A DNA stretch of 64,000 bases from Paenibacillus spongiae (GTDB taxonomy: Bacteria > Bacillota > Bacilli > Paenibacillales > Paenibacillaceae). The notes beneath the pieces are model-generated. The model was not told the origin of the DNA. It saw only the letters and a program-made list of their open reading frames with translations, and made no database searches. Where the stretch lies: assembly GCF_024734895.1 (NCBI RefSeq), contig NZ_CP091430.1, positions 5,350,501 to 5,414,500 on the forward strand. The letters run 5' to 3'. Positions within the stretch are counted from its first letter, which is position 1. Each line of letters opens with the position of its first letter. Positions 41,663 to 50,925 of the stretch are shown piece by piece. The translations under genes and the position numbers were made by a program.

Positions 41663-43075
41663 CTACTTCGCCAAATCGCCGAAACGCGAGAAGATCGCCA
41701 GCGCCGGATCAATCGGCACTTCAGCCCGCTCAACATCCGCCGGAATCGTGATGGTCGGGGTCGGCCGCGGCAGCTTGCCCGCGAATTGCGGCAGCCATTC
41801 CCGCTCGGCTTCCAGCATCTCCGTCACCATGTCGCGGATTTCCTTCAGCGTGAGGACGGATGAAGTGAGCGGATCGAGCGCAATAGCCTGCACGACCGTC
41901 TCCGGATCGCCGCTCTTCGCCGCCAGAACCGTTAACCGCTGGACATTGATATTCGTCATGTTGAGCGCCGCGCACTGCGGCGGCAGATCACCGACGATCG
42001 TCCGGTTCAGGCCGGTCCGGTCGGCGAATATCGGGCCTTCGGCGCAGCACTCGTCCGGCAAATTCGTGATCATGCCGTCGTTGCGGATATTGCCGTTAAA
42101 TTTGAATGTCTTCCCGGTCTCCAGCGCTTCGATGATATACGCGCAGTATTCGACGCTGCGCGGCGGCAATGCGGTCGGCTCATCGGCCAGAACATCCTGC
42201 TCGCGGTACTTGTCTGCAACATAGGTGCACCATTTGTAATACGCGCCGGATTCACCGCCGAAGGAAGGCTCGTCGCAATACAGGTCGAGCGCCTTCTGAT
42301 TCTTCCGGAACCAGGGCACGTATTCGGACAAGTGGCCTGTCGACTCGGTCATAAAATATCCGAAGTGCCGGAACACTTCCCCGCGCACCTTCTCGTTCAC
42401 ATAAAATTCCGGTTCTTCGAATTTATCGCGAAGCAGCGGATACAGGTCCTTGCCTTCATGCGACAGCTTCGTAAACCAGCCCATATGGTTAATGCCTGCG
42501 GATACATAATCAATTTCCTGCTTAGGAATGCCGACATAGCCGGAAATGAGGTCAAGCGTCGTCTGTACCCCGTGACACAGACCGACGAACTTAACGTTCG
42601 TCTCGCCCAGCGCCCAGCAGATCATCGCCATGGGATTCACGTAGTTGAGCAGGGTCGCATTCGGGCACAACTCCTCCATATCCTTCGCGGTATCGAGAAT
42701 GACAGGAATGCTGCGAAGCGCACGGAATACGCCGCCTGGTCCGAGCGTATCCCCAATACATTGGTCGACACCGTACTTCTTCGGAATCGTATAATCGAGC
42801 TCGAAGGCCGACACGCCTCCTACCTGAAAAGAGCAAATGACATAATTGGCGTCCCGCAGCGCTTCCCTGCGGTCGGTAGTAACCGACACCTTCGACTTCA
42901 ATCCGTTCTCGGCAATCACTTTATCGGCAAAAGCTTTAACCTGCGACGTCTTGGTTGTAGATGGCGCCATCAGCACGAATTCCGTTTCTGCGAGCGCCGG
43001 GGTGGCCATAATGTCCAACATTAACGTTTTGCAAAAGACAACGCTGCCTGCACCGATAATGGCTATTTTCCGCAT
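41663..43075 (-). CDS. GH4 family alpha-galactosidase/alpha-glucosidase
   Basis: 470 residues; GGAGG precedes the ATG. GH4 signatures: NAD fold at the N-terminus (KIAIIGAGSVVFCKTLMLD), NYVNPMAM, the Mn-binding Cys in GLCHGVQ and the His in AGINHMGWF. GH4 enzymes hydrolyse glycosides through an NAD-dependent oxidation-elimination route in the cytosol, often on phosphorylated or free galactosides/glucosides. The CHGVQ version is typical for alpha-galactosidase-like members. Third gene after the FG-GAP and Gfo/Idh/MocA copy 6 genes; redox chemistry links it with its dehydrogenase neighbour. Confidence 0.92.
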   Translation of the reverse strand: MRKIAIIGAGSVVFCKTLMLDIMATPALAETEFVLMAPSTTKTSQVKAFADKVIAENGLKSKVSVTTDRREALRDANYVICSFQVGGVSAFELDYTIPKKYGVDQCIGDTLGPGGVFRALRSIPVILDTAKDMEELCPNATLLNYVNPMAMICWALGETNVKFVGLCHGVQTTLDLISGYVGIPKQEIDYVSAGINHMGWFTKLSHEGKDLYPLLRDKFEEPEFYVNEKVRGEVFRHFGYFMTESTGHLSEYVPWFRKNQKALDLYCDEPSFGGESGAYYKWCTYVADKYREQDVLADEPTALPPRSVEYCAYIIEALETGKTFKFNGNIRNDGMITNLPDECCAEGPIFADRTGLNRTIVGDLPPQCAALNMTNINVQRLTVLAAKSGDPETVVQAIALDPLTSSVLTLKEIRDMVTEMLEAEREWLPQFAGKLPRPTPTITIPADVERAEVPIDPALAIFSRFGDLAK

Positions 43076-43106
43076 GGGTACGACCTCCGTTACGATTATT
43101 TTCGTT

Positions 43107-44159
43107 TCATCGGTTCCGAATCATAAAGTCGATGTAGTCCTTGGCCAGCTTCAAATCTTCCAGAGCTTCCTTAGCCGCGCAAGGAGCAGGACGCTCCCCG
43201 CGGACAGCCGCCAGGAAATTGACCGCTTGATTGCGCATCGCCGACACGTTAGGCATGACGGGGCGGATATGCTGCGCTTCGTCTTTCCCGTTGTCCATAA
43301 GAACGGTTACCTCTCCGGCGCGCTGCCGCGCAAGCGGCGGCGGAAGCTCTACCTTCACGTAGCCCTGCTCGAACGCGACCAGTACCTGCTCATGCCATTC
43401 GGCCGATGTACTGTAAGGTGCCATCTCCAGCGTCACGGTGACGCCGCTGTCGCTCTCTCCGACGAGCAGAACGCCTGCGCGGTCCCCGAATGTCAAACGA
43501 TAAGACTCGCCAAGGAAGAAACGGATGGCGTTCACTTGATGAATGTAGTAATTTACGAAGGAATCCAGCATCCGGGTCTGCTCGTCGGTATAATCCGCAG
43601 GACCTCCTTCGAGCGTGATCGCCGGATACGGCTCGCTGGTGCCGAGCGGCATATCCGCACCGCCCACCCAATCGCCGGGCGGCATCGTGACGCGAATGTA
43701 GCGCATCTTGCCGCATGCGCCGCTGGCTTTCCATTCATCCACGCGCTTCTTCGCATATTCCATCGCGGGATCCGAACGTTTATGATACCCGATCATATGA
43801 AGAACGCCCTTCTCCTCCCCGATCCGCACAAGCTCTTCGCCCGCTTCGACGGTCAGGCACAGCGGCTTCTCCGTCAATACCGGAATGCCGGCGCGCAATA
43901 TATCCGAGATCAGCACCGGATGGTGGCGGTATGGCTGAGGCGCCACAATCGCGTCTACCTTCGCCTTCTCGATCAGCTGCAGATGATTCTCGTATACTTC
44001 CGGCACGCCGTAGCGCTGCGCGATCAATTGCGCCATCTGCGGGCGCGGCTCCGCGAGTGCCACGACTTCACATTGATCCTTAAGAACGGCGTAGTTCGAC
44101 AGATGCGCCATTTGCCCCATTCCGCCAACGCCAACAAAACCAATACGCAATTTACTCAT
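43107..44159 (-). CDS. Gfo/Idh/MocA family dehydrogenase (copy 6)
   Basis: 350 residues. Rossmann motif RIGFVGVGGMGQMAHLSNY, signature TEKPLCLT, and C-terminal domain with MRYIRVTMPPGDWVGG and FVNYYIHQVNAIRFFLGE (His-x3-Asn in place of the common Asp). GGAGGG precedes the ATG and the start overlaps the FG-GAP stop codon as ATGA. Middle gene of the FG-GAP / dehydrogenase / GH4 operon. Confidence 0.9.
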   Translation of the reverse strand: MSKLRIGFVGVGGMGQMAHLSNYAVLKDQCEVVALAEPRPQMAQLIAQRYGVPEVYENHLQLIEKAKVDAIVAPQPYRHHPVLISDILRAGIPVLTEKPLCLTVEAGEELVRIGEEKGVLHMIGYHKRSDPAMEYAKKRVDEWKASGACGKMRYIRVTMPPGDWVGGADMPLGTSEPYPAITLEGGPADYTDEQTRMLDSFVNYYIHQVNAIRFFLGESYRLTFGDRAGVLLVGESDSGVTVTLEMAPYSTSAEWHEQVLVAFEQGYVKVELPPPLARQRAGEVTVLMDNGKDEAQHIRPVMPNVSAMRNQAVNFLAAVRGERPAPCAAKEALEDLKLAKDYIDFMIRNR

Positions 44160-45250
44160 GACTCTAATCCCTCCGGCCCCAAGTTTTCGAATAAATACAG
44201 TCCATCCTTGCCCGGTGCCACGATATCCGGATAACCGTTGCCGGTTAAATCCTGCACCCAGAAATATATGCCCGCACCCGATGCCACGCCCGCAGGACCG
44301 TAATCGATCACATGCTTGTCGAAACGGCCGCCATTCACTTTATAATAGTAAAGACCGACCGGATCATGCGCTCCGGGATCGCCGTCGTTATGGGCGCGGT
44401 ACCGCTTGCCCGTAATAAGCTCGGGCTCGCCGTCAAGGTCGATATCCACAAGCCATAGATCATGCACCTGCGAGCCGCTCATGTCGATCTCATGCTTGAT
44501 CCAGGTCCTGCTGCCGTCTGCCGCGCGCTGCTGCTCATACCAATGCAGACCGTAGTCATGGGCTTGCCCGACAATCAAGTCAACCAGACCGTCCCCGTTC
44601 ACGTCATAGCCGATAACCGGTACGCTGGCCGAACCAAGCGAGAACTCGCGATGGAACGTCCATGGCGTTTGGAACGGATCCTCCGGCTGCTCCAGCCAGC
44701 CGTCATGCAGCACGATATCCATGCGGCCATCGCCGTTAATGTCGGCAAACCCCATGCCGTGCCCGCTTGCGCCTTCACCGATAACGAACTTCAGAAATTG
44801 TCCGGTCCCGCGGCCTTGATCGTCGCGAACCAGCTTATAGAACGCTTGCGGCTCGCCCGGCGTATTCGGGAAGATCTCCGGCACGCCGCATCCGTCGATA
44901 TCCAGATAACGAATCGTCTCGATGCTGCCGCATTCGTCAATGTCATACGTCTGCCACTCTTCGCCCGTGACGCCGGGGTTCTTGCGCCATCTCAGCGTCT
45001 TTCCCCACCATGCGCCCGTAATGATATCCAGACGGCCGTCCCCGTCGACATCCATCGGATAGTCGCTGAAGTCGTCATGATACCCATCCACCGGCTCCAC
45101 CTCGCAGACCGGATGGCGACGGCTGTAATCCGGCCCTTCATACCAATAGGCACCGCTTACAATATCCGGGATCCCGTCGCCGTTCACGTCAAAGACTGCG
45201 CAAGCCTCGTACTTCTCATCTGCCAACAACCGTTTATTAAACTGAAGCAC
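44156..45250 (-). CDS. leaderless FG-GAP/VCBS-type beta-propeller protein
   Basis: 364 residues; start is GTG with AGGAGG seven bases upstream. Repeated calcium-loop motifs DVNGDGIPDIV, DVDGDGRLDII, DINGDGRMDIV, DVNGDGLVDLI, DIDLDGEPELI and LTGNGYPDIV mark an integrin-alpha-like seven-bladed propeller. There is no signal peptide, unusual for the family, which is mostly extracellular. The many Trp, Tyr and His between blades (AYWYEGPDYSRRH, AWWGKTLRWRKN) could form a sugar site; Ca-propellers occur in rhamnogalacturonan lyases of PL11. First gene of the operon with a dehydrogenase and GH4 enzyme; function unknown. Confidence 0.85.
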   Translation of the reverse strand: MLQFNKRLLADEKYEACAVFDVNGDGIPDIVSGAYWYEGPDYSRRHPVCEVEPVDGYHDDFSDYPMDVDGDGRLDIITGAWWGKTLRWRKNPGVTGEEWQTYDIDECGSIETIRYLDIDGCGVPEIFPNTPGEPQAFYKLVRDDQGRGTGQFLKFVIGEGASGHGMGFADINGDGRMDIVLHDGWLEQPEDPFQTPWTFHREFSLGSASVPVIGYDVNGDGLVDLIVGQAHDYGLHWYEQQRAADGSRTWIKHEIDMSGSQVHDLWLVDIDLDGEPELITGKRYRAHNDGDPGAHDPVGLYYYKVNGGRFDKHVIDYGPAGVASGAGIYFWVQDLTGNGYPDIVAPGKDGLYLFENLGPEGLES

Positions 45251-45328
45251 AACGTTACCTCCTAGAGCTCATGTCATTATCGTTTCTTGAAAATTGGCCT
45301 GACGTACGATAAGGTTATAGCTAGAAGC

Positions 45329-45342
45329 GTAAAGCGCTTCCT
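45329..45342. promoter_or_regulatory. cre-like sequence in the AraC / FG-GAP divergent region
   Basis: The core AAAGCGCTT (45331-45339) inside GAAGCG-TAAA-GCGCTTC matches the centre of CcpA sites, with imperfect ends. Possible catabolite repression of either gene. Confidence 0.4.
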
Positions 45343-45425
45343 ACACTAAATTTAATGATTATCCGTCCAGCCAACAATAAGCGATCTTGTGTTTCTATTA
45401 TCGAATCTTGCGAGGGGTGAAGGAA

Positions 45426-46274
45426 ATGGAAGGAGATTCGCTGTTTTTGAGCCCGCCCGTCTTCATAGACGGCTTCGCCATCGAGAAGACGGACGACGAC
45501 CCGTTCGTCTTCCCCCTTCATAGACATGACAGCAACAGCGAGCTGCTCTTGATTATCGAAGGCGAAGGGGCATTCGGAATTGACGGCCGCACGTACAAGG
45601 CCAAGGCCGGGACGATGCTCTTCTATCACCGAGGGGTATGGCATGAGGAACGTTCCATTCGCCATCCCTTCAAGGCTCTGTTTCTTGCATTCAACGAACT
45701 GCAGCTCCGTGGGCTTCCCGCCGATTATTTTCTCGATCCCGGGAGGCCTCCGATCATCGAATTGAAGGAGCACTATCTGCCGCTCAGACAATGGATACAG
45801 GATATACTGGCGGAATACAGGCAGAGGTATCCGGAGGCGCAGTCGATAGCCACGCATATGCTCGGCATCCTCTTTGCCCGCCTTGCCCGGCTAGTCTACT
45901 ACCCTCCCGCCCCCGTACCAGATAAGAGGCCTTCCCATGCAGCCGTCCCGACCGCAAAGCGGTATATGGAGGAAAACTATTATACGGACATCACTCTGGC
46001 GACATTAGCCAAATTGACGTACGTCAACGAATATCACCTTGCCCACCTGTTCAAGGACGAGGTCGGAATCAGCCCGATCCAATATCTTATCCAATGCCGC
46101 ATGGAGGTTGCCAAGCGCTACTTGCAAACTACCGGGCTGCCGCTGAGGGACATTGCAGAACGGGTAGGTTACAAGAGCGAGACGTCCTTCCTCACTCTCT
46201 TCAAGAGAATGACGGGAACGACACCCGGCAAGTACCGCAGCATGACGCAGCAGCCTCCTGACGGTCAGCCGTGA
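45426..46274 (+). CDS. AraC family transcriptional regulator
   Basis: 282 residues from ATG at 45426 with AGGGGTG upstream. Cupin domain (FPLHRHDSNSELLLIIEGEG, GTMLFYHRGVWHEE) and DNA-binding domain (TLATLAKLTYVNEYHLAHLF, LRDIAERVGYKSETSFLTLF). Divergent from the FG-GAP/dehydrogenase/GH4 operon and therefore its likely regulator. Confidence 0.92.
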   Translation: MEGDSLFLSPPVFIDGFAIEKTDDDPFVFPLHRHDSNSELLLIIEGEGAFGIDGRTYKAKAGTMLFYHRGVWHEERSIRHPFKALFLAFNELQLRGLPADYFLDPGRPPIIELKEHYLPLRQWIQDILAEYRQRYPEAQSIATHMLGILFARLARLVYYPPAPVPDKRPSHAAVPTAKRYMEENYYTDITLATLAKLTYVNEYHLAHLFKDEVGISPIQYLIQCRMEVAKRYLQTTGLPLRDIAERVGYKSETSFLTLFKRMTGTTPGKYRSMTQQPPDGQP

Positions 46275-46355
46275 ATTGACGCTCAGAACATGGTATTATA
46301 GGGTAGTACGAGCTCTACCGGGTAATAATATTTTGAAGCAGACTGGAGGTTACAT

Positions 46356-47447
46356 GTGCCTAACTCCAAATTTTTTCGTTTCGGGTACGGAATTTTACTG
46401 ATTTTCCTCATTATTTGGGTCGGAGTAAAAATTAATTTTATTTTTCATCCTCTGGCCGTCATGTTCCAGACGCTGTTTGCCCCGCTGCTGATCGCGGGCA
46501 TAGGCTATTATTTGCTGCGCCCGATCGTCCAGCTGCTGACCCGCAAGCGCGTACCGCGAACGCTCGCCATTCTCACCGTCTACCTGGCGATTACCTGTCT
46601 GCTTGCGCTGCTGTTCATCTTCGTGTATCCGATGATCAAGCGCCAATTCAACGATCTGGCCGCGAGCTTGCCGTCGCTTCTCCAGACGGCGATCTCCAAA
46701 GTCAACCAGCTTGCCGGCAGCGAATGGTTTAACAAATTGCTGGAGAACTTCGATCTGAATCTCCAACAGCTCACTGCCAAGGCTTCCGAATTTGCCATGA
46801 TTCTGGTCGACCTGCTTGGCACCAACATTACGTATGTCATCGGCTTCGTGACCAATCTGGTCCTGCTCGCGGTCGTCGTTCCGTTCATCCTCTTCTACGT
46901 GCTTAAGGACGGCGAGAAGATGTCCGGAGGGCTTGTGAAGCTCCTGCCGGAGAAGAACCGGAAGGACGGCCGGAAGCTGTTATCCGAGATGGATGAAACG
47001 ATCAGTCTTTATGTCCGCGGACAAATAACCGTTGCGATCTGCGTCGGCGTGCTGCTGCTTATCGGCTATTTGATTATCGGACTCAACTATGCGGTGCTAC
47101 TGGCCCTTGCCGCCATGATGACGAACGTTATTCCTTACGTGGGCGCCTTCATCGCCGCCGCACCGGCCGTGCTCATTGCAATGGGGGACTCGCCTGGTAT
47201 GGTGGTGAAGGTGCTGATTGTCACCATCGTAGCCCAACAGATCGAAAGCAACCTCGTCTCGCCGCAAATCATGGGCAAGACGCTGGAGATTCACCCGCTA
47301 ACGATCATCCTTCTCCTTCTGGTCGTCGGCACGCTTACAGGACCGGTCGGCTTGCTGCTTGCCGTTCCGACCTATGCGGTTACCAAGATCGTCGTTACGA
47401 ACGTGTACCGCTTCATCAAGCTTCGAAATTCGAACCCGGTTCCATAA
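46356..47447 (+). CDS. AI-2E family transporter
   Basis: 363 residues; GTG start with GGAGG six bases upstream. About seven to eight membrane helices, a long middle segment (SLPSLLQTAISKVNQLAGSE) and the family C-terminal motif VAQQIESNLVSPQIMGKTLE IHPL. Members export small molecules or ions (AI-2, Na+/H+ antiport); the name is historical. Stands alone before degV. Confidence 0.92.
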   Translation: MPNSKFFRFGYGILLIFLIIWVGVKINFIFHPLAVMFQTLFAPLLIAGIGYYLLRPIVQLLTRKRVPRTLAILTVYLAITCLLALLFIFVYPMIKRQFNDLAASLPSLLQTAISKVNQLAGSEWFNKLLENFDLNLQQLTAKASEFAMILVDLLGTNITYVIGFVTNLVLLAVVVPFILFYVLKDGEKMSGGLVKLLPEKNRKDGRKLLSEMDETISLYVRGQITVAICVGVLLLIGYLIIGLNYAVLLALAAMMTNVIPYVGAFIAAAPAVLIAMGDSPGMVVKVLIVTIVAQQIESNLVSPQIMGKTLEIHPLTIILLLLVVGTLTGPVGLLLAVPTYAVTKIVVTNVYRFIKLRNSNPVP

Positions 47448-47461
47448 TCTGCATGAGCTCC

Positions 47462-47493
47462 GTCTTCCATATGACAATTGTCATGTGGAAGAC
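47462..47493. terminator. 32-base near-perfect palindrome after the AI-2E gene
   Basis: GTCTTCCATATGACA pairs with TGTCATGTGGAAGAC with one mismatch. It sits 15 bases after the stop codon. The U-run is poor (TTAACATTT); terminator most likely, operator possible. Confidence 0.55.
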
Positions 47494-47549
47494 TTAACAT
47501 TTGCTACTGTCTCGCAGACGAGCCCTGCCTTAAAATGTACCAAGGGGAG

Positions 47550-48398
47550 GTGTGGGTCATTACGATAAGAATCGTTACCGACACGACTGCAGAGCTGTCT
47601 CCATTCATCATCGACCAATACAACATTACGGTTATCCCTTTGCAAGTTACGCTGAATGAAGAGACCTTCACGGAAAGCAGCGATATTTCAACGCTGTCCT
47701 TTATTAACAAAATGAAAGCTTCCAAGAAGCTGCCGCTTACCTCGCAGCCAAGCATCGGAACGTTCCTCGAAACGTACGACAGGCTCGGCGAGAACGGAGA
47801 TGCCATTCTGTCCATTCATATGACGGGCGATATGAGCGGCACCTACGCAACAGCTTCATCGGCGGCTGCCATGTCCGCCGCCAACGTGGAGACATTCGAC
47901 TCCCGGATGATGTCGCAGGCGCTTGGCTTTCAAGTCATTGAAGCCGCACAGATGGCCAGCCAGGGCGCAACCATAGCGGAAATCAAGGATCGCCTGGCCA
48001 AGATCATTCAGCAGACGTCACTCTTTGTCGTGGTGGATAGCTTGGAGCATCTGGCCAAGGGGGGACGGATCGGACGAGGTCAGGAGCTGCTTGGTTCGAT
48101 ATTGAATATTAAGCCGATCGCCATGCTGCAGGACGGGGTCTACACGCCGGTCTATAAGGTAAGGACCCGCTCACAGCTGATTAAGAAGCTGATCGGCCGC
48201 TTTGAAGAAGAAACAAGCGGAAGAACGATTCGCGGAGTCGGCATCTCGCACGCGGATAACCCGTCCTTGGCGGAAGAGCTGAAGCATGAAATCGAGAAGG
48301 CTTCAGGTTATACGTCAACGTGGATCAAGCTGACGACGCCTGTCATCAGCTCGCATACCGGCCCAAGCGCTATCGGTTTTTCCTATTATACAGATTAA
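47550..48398 (+). CDS. DegV family fatty acid-binding protein
   Basis: About 280 residues. DegV motifs RIVTDTTAELS, VTLNEETFTE, TSQPSIGTFLETY, SIHMTGDMSGTYATA, ETFDSRMMSQALG and a C-terminal VISSHTGPSAIGFSY. DegV/FakB proteins carry a fatty acid for phosphorylation by FakA. No ATG is well placed: GTG 47550 is too close to the AAGGGGAGG site, while an ATT at 47559 has ideal spacing and matches where homologues start, so an ATT start is possible. Next to the membrane-fluidity pair desKR. Confidence 0.92.
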   Translation: MWVITIRIVTDTTAELSPFIIDQYNITVIPLQVTLNEETFTESSDISTLSFINKMKASKKLPLTSQPSIGTFLETYDRLGENGDAILSIHMTGDMSGTYATASSAAAMSAANVETFDSRMMSQALGFQVIEAAQMASQGATIAEIKDRLAKIIQQTSLFVVVDSLEHLAKGGRIGRGQELLGSILNIKPIAMLQDGVYTPVYKVRTRSQLIKKLIGRFEEETSGRTIRGVGISHADNPSLAEELKHEIEKASGYTSTWIKLTTPVISSHTGPSAIGFSYYTD

Positions 48399-48472
48399 TT
48401 CTGACGCATCATCCGCCGCGTAGCCGCTCAAGACTGGTTACGAAGCGGATGATTTTGGTATTGGAGGCACCT

Positions 48473-49606
48473 ATGAAATCGAGATGGTTCCGCGTACTGC
48501 CCAAGGGAACAGGAATTATCCCTTATATTTGGGCACTGCTGTATATACTGCCTTTCTACTTTATCTTTCAATACTCTTCCTTCAACCGGATCTGGATCGG
48601 AATCGTCCTGATGATCGCCTTTGTCATCGCAAGCCAGCTTTCCCAAACGACCAACCGTACGTTATTATATGTATGGACGTTCGTCCAGATCGGAATCTCC
48701 GCCGTGATGACGCTGCTGTACGATTATGTGTATCTGGCTTTCTTCATCGCCTACTTCATCGGGAATATCCGCATGCGCGTCCACTTCTTCGTTCTGTACG
48801 CCATTCATCTGACCTGCGTCTTCATTACCATCAACTACAGCTTCATTACGCAGAATGGCGTTTTCATCAATCAGTTTCCGTTCATCATTCTATGCTTGAT
48901 CGGATCCATCCTGCTGCCGGTGAATACTTATACACAGATTAGGCGTGGCGAGCTGCAGGAAAAGCTGGAATACGCGAATAAACGAATCGCCGAGCTTGTC
49001 ATCCAGGAAGAGCGGCAGCGGATATCCCGCGATCTTCACGATACGCTCGGACAGAAGCTGTCTTTAATCGGCCTTAAGAGCGATCTGGCGGGAAGACTCG
49101 TGCACAAGAACCCGGATCAGGCCAGAAACGAAATGAAAGACGTGAACTTAACGGCGAGAACCGCTCTGAAGGAGGTCCGCCAGCTCGTATCCAAGATGCG
49201 CGGCGTCAAGGTTGCGGATGAAATCGTCCATGCCCGGCAGATGCTGGAGGCCGCTCACATTGATTTTCAATACAGCGGCGACGTCAGGCTTGCGGATGTC
49301 CCGCCGTTCATCCAGCATGTCCTGAGCATGTGCGTGAAAGAAACCGTCACGAACATCGTGAAACATAGTCAAGCTACCGCTTGCGATATGCTGATCGAGC
49401 AATCTCCGACGGATACGCTCATACGCATACGCGATAACGGCATCGGCATTCCAGCACATATTCCATCCGGAAACGGGCTGCAGGGGATGCGCGAGCGGCT
49501 GGAATTCATCAATGGCACGGTTAGCTTGACCTCGCAGAAAGGTACGATCGTTACGATCCGGGTACCCCGGGTGAATAAGCAGAAGGAAGCGGGTGATAGT
49601 GTATGA
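48473..49606 (+). CDS. desK: sensor histidine kinase, DesK type
   Basis: 377 residues from ATG at 48473 (GGAGG six bases upstream). Four to five membrane helices in the first 150 residues, then HisKA_3 with ERQRISRDLHDTLGQKLSLI (phosphorylated His189) and IGLKSDLAGRLVHKN, and HATPase with NIVKHSQA, DNGIGI and GNGLQGMRERLE. This closely follows Bacillus DesK, which senses membrane thickness in the cold. Overlaps desR by four bases. No desaturase gene is in the window, so the target lies elsewhere. Confidence 0.93.
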   Translation: MKSRWFRVLPKGTGIIPYIWALLYILPFYFIFQYSSFNRIWIGIVLMIAFVIASQLSQTTNRTLLYVWTFVQIGISAVMTLLYDYVYLAFFIAYFIGNIRMRVHFFVLYAIHLTCVFITINYSFITQNGVFINQFPFIILCLIGSILLPVNTYTQIRRGELQEKLEYANKRIAELVIQEERQRISRDLHDTLGQKLSLIGLKSDLAGRLVHKNPDQARNEMKDVNLTARTALKEVRQLVSKMRGVKVADEIVHARQMLEAAHIDFQYSGDVRLADVPPFIQHVLSMCVKETVTNIVKHSQATACDMLIEQSPTDTLIRIRDNGIGIPAHIPSGNGLQGMRERLEFINGTVSLTSQKGTIVTIRVPRVNKQKEAGDSV

Positions 49607-50202
49607 TTCGAATCGTAATCGCGGAGGATCAGCGGATGCTGCTGGGCGCTCTCGGCTCCCTGCTGGATTTGGAGGATGACTTTGTCGTCGTGGGCAAGGC
49701 AAGCAACGGCGACGAAGCGCATGAGCTCATCAAGAAGCTGGAGCCCGATATATGCGTTATGGATATCGAGATGCCCGGCAAAAGCGGATTGGACGTCGCC
49801 GAAGAAATCCGCGGGATGAGCTGCAAAGTCATGATTCTGACCACGTTCGCCCGTTCCGGCTATTTCGAGCGCGCTCTGAAGGCCGGCGTCAGCGCCTATT
49901 TGCTGAAGGACAGCCCCAGCGAAGAATTAGCGAGCTGCATCCGCAGTGTCATGGCCGGCAAACGCATCTTCGCTCCCGAGCTCGTTGCCGATGCCTATAA
50001 CGAGGAGAATCCGCTCAATGAGCGGGAAATCGAAGTCTTGTCGCTGGTCGCCGACGGCAAGACAACGAAGGAAATCGCCGAAGCGCTGTATCTGACGAAC
50101 GGCACGGTACGCAACTATATTTCCGGCATGCTGGACAAACTTGGCGTGAAGAATCGGATTGAAGCCATTACCCGCACGAAGGAAAAGGGATGGATGGAAT
50201 AA
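49603..50202 (+). CDS. desR: response regulator, DesR type (NarL family)
   Basis: 199 residues. Receiver domain with phosphorylated Asp54 in CVMDIEMPGKSGLD, Thr/Lys in TTFARSGY and LLKDSPSEEL, and C-terminal LuxR-type helix-turn-helix NEREIEVLSLVADGKTTKEI followed by GTVRNYISGMLDKLGVKNR. Start overlaps the desK stop as ATGA. In Bacillus DesR activates the fatty acid desaturase gene. Confidence 0.94.
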   Translation: MIRIVIAEDQRMLLGALGSLLDLEDDFVVVGKASNGDEAHELIKKLEPDICVMDIEMPGKSGLDVAEEIRGMSCKVMILTTFARSGYFERALKAGVSAYLLKDSPSEELASCIRSVMAGKRIFAPELVADAYNEENPLNEREIEVLSLVADGKTTKEIAEALYLTNGTVRNYISGMLDKLGVKNRIEAITRTKEKGWME

Positions 50203-50241
50203 GGGGCTAGCCCATAAGCGGGTCTTATGGGTCAGCCCCTT
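50201..50241. terminator. bidirectional hairpin after desR
   Basis: AAGGGGCT-GCCCATAAG pairs with CTTATGGG-AGCCCCTT between the convergent desR and TerC genes. Confidence 0.8.
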
Positions 50242-50247
50242 GTTGGT

Positions 50248-50925
50248 TTATGGAGTATGCGCAGCATTAGCCTTGCTCTTCTTCCGCAGTCCAACAACGA
50301 CGACGAAGGCGACGATCAGCACTTCGAAGCCGTATTTCAGAACAGGATTACGGAAGAATGGAGCCAGTATGGCTTCACTCACGAACATCTTGGATGCCGT
50401 CCACCCCAATACGGCGGAGCCGAGAATAATGATCCAGGGGAATCTTTCGATAAGCCTGAGCACGACGGTGCTTCCCCACACGACGACCGGCACCGAAATC
50501 ATCAGCCCCACGATAACGAGCAGAAGATGACCCTGTGCCGCACCCGCCACAGCCAGTACATTATCCAGCCCCATTGCGGCATCCGCTATGATGATCGTCC
50601 GGACAGCCGCCCCTATGTTATGGCCAGCCGTAACGTGGAGCTGCTCCTTATCCTCCGCAACGAGTTTGATGGCGATCCAAATGAGAAGAAGGCCTCCGAT
50701 AATAAGCAGCCCCGGTATCTTCAGTAAGTATACGACCCCTAGCGTAGCCAGAACTCGAATGACGACAGCGCCAGCCATCCCCAAAAGAATGACTTTCTTC
50801 TGATCTTCCTTGGGAATGCTGCGTGCGGCCATGCCGATCACGATCGCATTGTCCCCAGCAAGCACAAGATCGATGACGACAATCGACAGCAGCGCCGTCC
50901 ATAATTCCAGACTAAACAGCTCCAA
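50248..50925 (-). CDS. TerC family membrane protein (YjbE-like)
   Basis: 225 residues, starting at TTG 50925 with AGGGAGATGG seven bases upstream. Seven membrane helices with the conserved acidic motifs VVIDLVLAGDNAIVIGMAAR and IIIADAAMGLDNVLAVAG. Known members are manganese exporters that metalate secreted enzymes. I looked for a yybP-ykoY manganese riboswitch upstream and saw none. Convergent with desR. Confidence 0.9.
   Translation of the reverse strand: MELFSLELWTALLSIVVIDLVLAGDNAIVIGMAARSIPKEDQKKVILLGMAGAVVIRVLATLGVVYLLKIPGLLIIGGLLLIWIAIKLVAEDKEQLHVTAGHNIGAAVRTIIIADAAMGLDNVLAVAGAAQGHLLLVIVGLMISVPVVVWGSTVVLRLIERFPWIIILGSAVLGWTASKMFVSEAILAPFFRNPVLKYGFEVLIVAFVVVVGLRKKSKANAAHTP

Noticed and set aside
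42846-44234. 462-codon open frame on the plus strand
   Set aside because: It is antisense to the GH4 and Gfo/Idh/MocA genes, has no ribosome site and no recognisable protein features; it is a GC-driven shadow.
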